Position numbers and translations under genes: made by a program. From positions 1-14,872 of the forward strand of contig CASEHR010000127.1 in assembly GCA_949287785.1 (NCBI GenBank): 14,872 nt of DNA, read 5' to 3'. Position 1 is the stretch's first letter; every line of letters begins with the position of its first letter. The notes beneath the pieces are model-generated. The model worked only from the letters and a program-made list of their open reading frames with translations. It was not told the origin of the DNA and made no database searches. Source of the stretch: an uncultured Bacillota bacterium (GTDB lineage: Bacteria; Bacillota_I; Bacilli_A; Erysipelotrichales; Erysipelotrichaceae). Shown one piece after another: positions 14,818 through 14,872 of the stretch.

Positions 14818-14826
14818 ATTATAACA
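14818..14826 (-). promoter_or_regulatory. Extended -10 promoter of the secreted protein gene (leaderless geometry)
   Basis: TGTTATAAT on the minus strand (TGn plus a perfect TATAAT at 14818-14823) ends six bases before the ATG at 14811. The -35 is poor, which extended -10 promoters tolerate. No Shine-Dalgarno lies between it and the start. Confidence 0.6.
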
Positions 14827-14833
14827 TACCCAT

Positions 14834-14846
14834 ATTTATCATAAAT
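14834..14846. promoter_or_regulatory. Palindrome in the centre of a divergent promoter pair
   Basis: ATTTAT and ATAAAT flank a single C at 14840. The centre is 17-18 bases from each of the two outward-facing TATAAT boxes, so its halves coincide with the -35 positions of both. It may be a shared operator or simply paired -35 elements. Confidence 0.35.
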
Positions 14847-14857
14847 CCTTAAAACGC

Positions 14858-14872
14858 TATAATGATTCCATG
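14858..14872 (+). promoter_or_regulatory. -10 element and apparent start codon of a divergent gene leaving the window
   Basis: A perfect TATAAT (14858-14863) is followed by six bases and an ATG at 14870-14872, the last bases of the window. TTTATC at 14835-14840 is a possible weak -35 with 17-base spacing. The geometry is the same as for the divergent gene at 14811. Whether an open reading frame follows cannot be seen. Confidence 0.45.

Noticed and set aside
1..14872. Recent horizontal transfer, prophage, CRISPR or transposon
   Set aside because: Base composition, codon habits and GATC density look uniform, and no integrase, transposase, direct-repeat array or tRNA-associated attachment site is seen.

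Overview
The window looks like chromosomal DNA of a low-to-mid-GC Bacillota bacterium. Erysipelotrichia or a close relative is my guess, inferred from gene content (CmpB-family membrane proteins, DUF5662, DUF3784, butyrate kinase, alanine dehydrogenase) and not proven. The standard genetic code is used: TGA ends several genes and tryptophan is TGG. I see no rRNA, tRNA, CRISPR array, insertion sequence or phage gene. Nearly all of the window is coding, and no gene-free stretch exceeds about 175 bases.

Layout. At 1-1974 (+) lie the C-terminal two thirds of the chaperone gene htpG and a four-base-overlapping CmpB-family membrane protein, ended by a hairpin-plus-T-tract terminator. That terminator is entangled with the start of a long SWIM/SNF2 helicase gene (1993-5184, +). 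A two-gene cupin/carboxymuconolactone decarboxylase operon follows (5207-6312, -). It is divergent from a second CmpB-family protein that carries a helical N-terminal extension (6453-7466, +). A bidirectional terminator at about 7465-7489 separates that gene from a minus-strand metabolic run, in transcription order butyrate kinase, threonine aldolase, DUF5662 protein and alanine dehydrogenase (11287 down to 7489). The right part is a minus-strand envelope/lipid-flavoured run: a secreted and C-terminally anchored protein, a DUF3784 membrane protein, a patatin-like lipase and a 140-residue helical protein (14811 down to 11463). At the right edge a divergent plus-strand gene appears to begin at 14870.

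How the genes may work together. Threonine aldolase (threonine to glycine and acetaldehyde) and alanine dehydrogenase (alanine to pyruvate, ammonia and NADH) sit with butyrate kinase (ATP from butyryl phosphate). This suggests amino-acid catabolism or fermentation. The cupin/CMD pair resembles small detoxification or redox operons. The patatin cluster has no assignable pathway.

The most interesting signal is in the starts. Five genes (SNF2 helicase, DUF5662, patatin, the 449-residue secreted protein and the gene starting at 14870) have a sigma-A -10-like hexamer exactly 6 or 7 bases before the start codon and no properly placed Shine-Dalgarno. This is the geometry expected of leaderless mRNAs. 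Other genes in the same window have strong Shine-Dalgarno sites or ATGA coupling. Two further points stand out: a butyrate kinase start buried in a 5'-terminal hairpin, and a roughly five-fold excess of GATC that extends into codon choice before isoleucine.
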